A DNA stretch of 33,372 nt from contig CP070764.1 of assembly GCA_020349245.1 (NCBI GenBank), positions 4,153,689-4,187,060 on the forward strand, in the 5' to 3' direction. Of the stretch, positions 29,880 to 33,372 are shown piece after piece. This DNA comes from Chloroflexota bacterium. Its GTDB lineage: Bacteria; Chloroflexota; Anaerolineae; Anaerolineales; UBA4823. The position numbers and the translations under genes are program-made. The first letter of the stretch is position 1, and the number at the start of each line of letters is the position of its first letter. Below the pieces are notes generated by a model. That model had not been told where the DNA came from and made no database searches. It worked only from the letters and a program-made list of their open reading frames with translations.

Positions 29880-30392
29880 ATGGCTGAAGCCTGGTATGCG
29901 TTGCGCAGTAAACCGCGCAAAGAGGAAGTTTTGTGGCGGCAACTTCTTGCTCATGAAGTTGATGTCTTCTTCCCACGCATCAAGGTCAATCCGGTCAATC
30001 CACGTTCTCGCAAACTGCGGCCTTATTTCCCGGGATACATGTTCGTGCAGGTGGATTTAGATGAAGTCGGTTTGTCGAAGTTTCAATGGATGCCGCACGC
30101 TATTGGGCTGGTCAGCTTCGATGGTGAACCCGCTACCGTACCAGAGAACCTCATCCATGCCATCCACAAGCGGGTAGATGAGATCGCCGCTGCTGGCGGT
30201 GAATTCTATGATGGGTTGAAACCCGGTGAACCTGTCCGGATCAGCAGCGGACCTTTTGCGGGATATGAGGCGATTTTCGATATGCGTTTACCTGGAAGTG
30301 AACGGGTGCGCGTGTTGATTCAAATGCTGAGTGACCGCAAGGTATCCGTGGAACTCAAAGCTGCACAGGTTGAACGCAAGAAAAATCGCTGA
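29880..30392 (+). CDS. Specialised NusG paralogue (RfaH/LoaP/UpxY-like antiterminator)
   Basis: A 170-residue protein with an NGN domain (residues 1 to about 100: WYALRSKPRKEEVLWRQL, VDVFFPRIK, RPYFPGYMFVQVDL, GLVSFDGEPATVP) and a C-terminal KOW domain (GEPVRISSGPFAGYEAIF). These factors bind RNA polymerase and let it read through long operons. It is placed directly before gmd and other polysaccharide genes rather than in the secE-rplK locus where housekeeping nusG lies, which is how RfaH, LoaP and UpxY-type paralogues occur. ATG 29880 has GGAATGG upstream. Specific target and mechanism are inferred from position only. Confidence 0.85.
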   Translation: MAEAWYALRSKPRKEEVLWRQLLAHEVDVFFPRIKVNPVNPRSRKLRPYFPGYMFVQVDLDEVGLSKFQWMPHAIGLVSFDGEPATVPENLIHAIHKRVDEIAAAGGEFYDGLKPGEPVRISSGPFAGYEAIFDMRLPGSERVRVLIQMLSDRKVSVELKAAQVERKKNR

Positions 30393-30458
30393 TCCTTTAT
30401 TGTGAAGCATAATTTAATCGTGCTTATTCCCTTGAACGAGATTTTTAGAGATGTCGGA

Positions 30459-30487
30459 TGGGCGGAGCACGCCTGATGGTTTTTTTT
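30459..30487 (+). promoter_or_regulatory. ops-resembling hairpin and T-run between the NusG paralogue and gmd
   Basis: GGGCG (30460-30464) pairs with CGCCT (30470-30474) around loop GAGCA, with a possible extra U-G pair; GATGG then precedes eight T (30480-30487). The start GGCGGAGC resembles the RfaH recruitment site ops (GGCGGTAGCGTG). It may be a pause or antitermination site, or an imperfect terminator, since five bases separate stem and T-run. Confidence 0.45.
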
Positions 30488-30524
30488 AATTTAATGATTC
30501 AATGAAGTCTGTAAGGAGAAAATT

Positions 30525-31592
30525 TTGCCCAAAGCGTTAATTACCGGGATAACCGGCCAGGATGGTTCTTATCTTACTGAGCTATTATTATCCCAAGAAT
30601 ATGAAGTACACGGCTTGATCCGTAAAGCCAGCACGTTTAATACCCAGAGAATCGAACACCTCTACCGCGATCCCCATAATGGGATATCCAACCGTTTGTT
30701 TCTCCATTATGGTGACGTGGCCAACACCGGCAACCTGGTTGACCTGATTTACAATGTCCAGCCGGATGAGATTTACCATCTGGCTGCCCAGTCCCATGTC
30801 AGGGTCAGCTTTGATTTGCCGCTGTATACCGGGGATGTAACCGGGTTGGGGACTCTGCGCATCCTGGAGGCGATCCGCAAAAGCGGGTTGAATACCCGTT
30901 TTTACCAGGCATCCTCCAGCGAAATGTTCGGCAGTGCTTCACCGCCGCAAAATGAAGATACGCAATTTGAACCGCAAAGCCCCTACGCTGCAGCGAAGGC
31001 TTATGCTTACTGGGTCACCCGTAACTACCGCCAGGGCTATGGAATATTTGCCAGCAACGGCATCTTGTTCAACCACGAGTCACCGCGTCGCGGGGAAACT
31101 TTCGTCACCCGCAAAATCACCCGTGCCTTGGCTGCCATTAAAGCCGGCAAGCAGCAGTATTTATACCTCGGGAATCTGGATGCCAAGCGTGATTGGGGGT
31201 ATGCCCCTGATTACGTGGCAGCCATGTGGAAAATGCTGCAGCTCGATGCCCCCGATGATTTTGTGATTGGTACAGGTGAGGCCCATTCGGTGCGTGAATT
31301 CTTGGAGGAAGCCTTCAGCTATGTTGGGATGGATTGGCAGGAATTTGTGCGCATCGATGAACGTTATTTCCGCCCCAACGAGGTGGATTACCTGATGGCA
31401 GATTATAGCAAAGCCAAGAAGGTGATCGAGTGGGAACCACGGGTCATGTTCCGTGACCTGGTGAGGGTCATGGTGGATGCCGACCTGGAGATGACCGGTC
31501 TCGAGTCCCCCGGCCAGGGGCGCAAGATATTAGAGCAGCACCACGGCGCCTGGCACCGCTGGGACAGCCAGGTGGTGGAAGGTTTGGGGTGA
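30525..31592 (+). CDS. gmd: GDP-mannose 4,6-dehydratase
   Basis: A 355-residue short-chain dehydrogenase/reductase that converts GDP-mannose to GDP-4-keto-6-deoxymannose, precursor of fucose, rhamnose and perosamine. NADP-binding [15 protein letters not shown] (residues 8-22), SSSEMFG (130-136), catalytic Tyr154 and Lys158 in [24 protein letters not shown], and [15 protein letters not shown] are all conserved. Start is TTG 30525 with AAGGAG 8 nt before. Its GC-rich codon use is clearly different from the AT-rich gene that follows. No GDP-fucose synthase or perosamine synthase is seen before the window ends. Confidence 0.96.
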   Translation: MPKALITGITGQDGSYLTELLLSQEYEVHGLIRKASTFNTQRIEHLYRDPHNGISNRLFLHYGDVANTGNLVDLIYNVQPDEIYHLAAQSHVRVSFDLPLYTGDVTGLGTLRILEAIRKSGLNTRFYQASSSEMFGSASPPQNEDTQFEPQSPYAAAKAYAYWVTRNYRQGYGIFASNGILFNHESPRRGETFVTRKITRALAAIKAGKQQYLYLGNLDAKRDWGYAPDYVAAMWKMLQLDAPDDFVIGTGEAHSVREFLEEAFSYVGMDWQEFVRIDERYFRPNEVDYLMADYSKAKKVIEWEPRVMFRDLVRVMVDADLEMTGLESPGQGRKILEQHHGAWHRWDSQVVEGLG

Positions 31593-31636
31593 GATAGGAA
31601 AAGAATAACCGGTTCATCGGATTGGTTTAAAAGACA

Positions 31637-32785
31637 ATGACCTCTATGTTTTCTAAATGGTCTTTACGAATTCTTTTTTCCCTCCTCACTTTTAGTTTGA
31701 TAATTTTTATTTGGTGGTTAATCCCCCAGGCTAAAAGCATATTTTTCCAGATTCAAGGAGGGCAACTACTAGATGAAGCTATTCAATCAGCACCAGATTT
31801 TAATAACGAGTCCTTATTGTGTTCCCTAGAGCCAACTAGGGATAGAAATTCCTATGAGCTAGCAACAAAGTCGATAGGATTATTGAAGAAAGCAGTTTCG
31901 TACAACCCAAACTTGGCTCAGGCATATCTGTTATTAGGGAGAGCACATTGTTTGATTGGTGAATTCGATGAAGCTGTAAAATTCTCTTCGCATTACACAT
32001 ACTTGAAACCTGATAATCCTTTGGGTTTTATCGAAGCAGGCTTTGGTTATTTAGCAATGGAAATTGGGAGTTCCCGTGATAAAGTAGCTGACATGTGCCA
32101 GATGGATGGGGAACAAAATAACAAGAATAATTTTCGTGAGACGGCTGTTGTTCTATTTAAAGAATCAGGGATTGATGGACAGCAATTTTCTGAATTGGCG
32201 AGCGAAAATTATTCAAAGGGTGATTTCCAAAGAGCTGCCTGTTATTTTCAATTAGCTGATAGTTTTGGTTCGCCCAAAATTAAACAGGGTGAATTAGTTC
32301 AAAAAATATTGATGACCTTATCTGGTGTTCAATTCCCTGAAAATAATTCGACTGATTTACCTGGGATCAAGGAATTATCAGACCATTTGTTAATCAATCC
32401 TGACGAACTGTATTGGATCCAGCCTCTTCCAGCTGTTGGCAAACCCCTGGATTTGGTGATGTCCGATAATATTCAGGTTGGTGTGATGTGGTGGAATGGA
32501 TCCGCAGGTCTACCAATACGTGTTCATGAACCAGGAAATTTTAATCTTTCCTTTGTGGCGAAACATTCAAGTCCACCACCAATCGAATTGGAAATCGAAC
32601 TTAACCTAAAATCGGTGGAGGATTTTTCTTTATCAAAAGGTGATTTGAGTTGGCAAGGGTTGGAAACAGAAATTTACCTGTCACGAGGAATTAATCTACT
32701 TTCAATAAATTTCAATAACGATGGTAAAGAGAATGAAATTGACCGCAATGCTTATATTGGTTGGATTCAGTTAGATCGGAAATAA
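31637..32785 (+). CDS. Membrane-anchored TPR protein of the polysaccharide locus
   Basis: A 382-residue protein. Residues about 10-30 form one transmembrane anchor (ILFSLLTFSLIIFIWWLI), and the rest lies outside the cytoplasm. Residues about 75-145 contain TPR-like repeats (AVSYNPNLAQAYLLLGRAHCLIG and EFDEAVKFSSHYTYLKPDNP in sequence), a further TPR-like pair is near 190-215, and the C-terminal 130 residues are beta-rich, possibly a carbohydrate-binding-like domain. The exact role is unknown. Codon use is distinctly AT-rich compared with gmd, as is usual for variable surface-polysaccharide genes. It ends 5 bp before the aminotransferase. Confidence 0.7.
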   Translation: MTSMFSKWSLRILFSLLTFSLIIFIWWLIPQAKSIFFQIQGGQLLDEAIQSAPDFNNESLLCSLEPTRDRNSYELATKSIGLLKKAVSYNPNLAQAYLLLGRAHCLIGEFDEAVKFSSHYTYLKPDNPLGFIEAGFGYLAMEIGSSRDKVADMCQMDGEQNNKNNFRETAVVLFKESGIDGQQFSELASENYSKGDFQRAACYFQLADSFGSPKIKQGELVQKILMTLSGVQFPENNSTDLPGIKELSDHLLINPDELYWIQPLPAVGKPLDLVMSDNIQVGVMWWNGSAGLPIRVHEPGNFNLSFVAKHSSPPPIELEIELNLKSVEDFSLSKGDLSWQGLETEIYLSRGINLLSINFNNDGKENEIDRNAYIGWIQLDRK

Positions 32786-32790
32786 AGAAA

Positions 32791-33372
32791 ATGGAGATAA
32801 GAATCCCTTTCAATAAACCTACAATGATTGGCAATGAAAGCCAATTCTTGGAAGAAGCACTTCATAATGCCCACTTCTCAGGAGACGGCACGTTCACCAA
32901 GAAATGTAATTTAGCACTTGAAGAAATTCTAGGTGTACCGAAAGTACTCTTAACGACTTCGTGTACTCATGCCTTAGAAATGTCAGCAATATTATTGGAT
33001 ATTCAACCCGGCGATGAAGTTATTATCCCCTCATTTACCTTTGTCTCAACCGTAAATGCTTTTGTGTTACGAGGTGCAACTCCAGTTTTTATTGATATCA
33101 GACCAGATACATTGAATATCGATGAACAGCGATTGGAGAAATTGATAACCAGAAATACAAAGGCGATTGTGCCTGTTCATTATGCAGGTGTAGGATGTGA
33201 AATGGTTTCGATTATGGAAATTGCTAATCGCTATGGAGTACCTGTGGTGGAAGATAACGCACATGGATTGTTTGGTAAATACGAAGGTCAATTCCTAGGT
33301 ACATTTGGTAGATTTGCAACCCAAAGTTTTCACGAAACGAAGAATTTTACCTGCGGTGAGGGAGGTGCTCTC
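32791..33372 (+). CDS. wecE: DegT/DnrJ sugar aminotransferase, WecE/RffA type (3' end outside window)
   Basis: The first 194 codons are present and the frame runs off the window. It matches dTDP-4-amino-4,6-dideoxygalactose transaminase: IPFNKPTMIGNE, FSGDGTFTKKC, VLLTTSCTHALEMSAILLD, IQPGDEVIIPSFTFVST, NAFVLRGATPVFIDIRPDT, VPVHYAGVGCEM, VVEDNAHG (PLP-binding Asp155; the family often has EDAAQ), and Lys184 in SFHETKN as the PLP lysine. The enzyme makes dTDP-Fucp4N for surface glycans such as enterobacterial common antigen. ATG 32791 follows the previous stop by 5 bp; its ribosome site is a weak AAAGAAA. Substrate is inferred from family similarity. Confidence 0.88.
   Translation, partial: MEIRIPFNKPTMIGNESQFLEEALHNAHFSGDGTFTKKCNLALEEILGVPKVLLTTSCTHALEMSAILLDIQPGDEVIIPSFTFVSTVNAFVLRGATPVFIDIRPDTLNIDEQRLEKLITRNTKAIVPVHYAGVGCEMVSIMEIANRYGVPVVEDNAHGLFGKYEGQFLGTFGRFATQSFHETKNFTCGEGGAL

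Noticed and set aside
1..33372. CRISPR array, phage or transposon content
   Set aside because: No tandem spaced repeats, transposase, integrase or phage structural genes were seen in any region.

Overview
This window reads as a stretch of bacterial chromosome, most likely from an anaerobic or facultative member of the Chloroflexota, class Anaerolineae. That placement is an inference from the gene mix: a CpXC-type zinc protein, FHA and Ser/Thr kinase signalling, a membrane-anchored YvcK and moderate GC content. No rRNA, tRNA, insertion sequence, phage gene or CRISPR array was seen. Most promoters I can pick out carry an extended -10 (TGn plus a TATAAT-like hexamer), often without a recognisable -35.

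Layout. 1-454 is the end of a beta-propeller (PD40/TolB-like) gene. 580-4968 is a plus-strand cluster for pyruvate dehydrogenase E1 alpha, E1 beta and E2 (no E3 in the window), followed by a DinB-like protein and an unknown protein. 4975-7742 (minus) holds tgt, uppP and a phosphate-binding-like lipoprotein. 7821-10701 (plus) is a class III aminotransferase overlapping a soluble GAF-PAS histidine kinase. 10854-13291 (plus) is a CpXC protein and UDP-GlcNAc 2-epimerase. 13307-15022 is a divergent pair: an FHA plus winged-helix regulator and a tail-anchored Ser/Thr kinase, meeting at a palindromic -10 element.

15029-21149 (minus) holds a AAA ATPase with an N-terminal winged helix, a glycerophosphodiesterase, a stand-alone CoA-transferase B subunit and, overlapping it by ATGA, a large membrane-anchored GH3-like protein with altered catalytic positions. 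21314-22000 is a family 2 glycosyltransferase. recJ (minus) and yvcK (plus) diverge at about 23.85 kb. The yvcK promoter predicts a leaderless mRNA and carries an 8-bp inverted repeat that looks like an operator. yvcK is followed by gap, pgk, tpiA and an HExxH membrane protein; both gap-pgk and pgk-tpiA intergenic regions contain a strong hairpin.

From 29.3 kb a surface-polysaccharide locus begins: a long leader, a 72-residue protein, a specialised NusG paralogue, gmd, an AT-rich TPR protein, and the first 194 codons of a WecE/RffA-type sugar aminotransferase cut by the window end.

Working together: PDH, GAPDH, PGK, TPI and YvcK cover central carbon flow. UppP, WecB, the glycosyltransferase, Gmd and WecE serve cell-envelope glycan synthesis. 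The most distinctive parts are the kinase/FHA-regulator pair, the GctB-like/GH3-like overlapping pair with non-canonical active sites, and the NusG-led polysaccharide locus with an ops-resembling hairpin.
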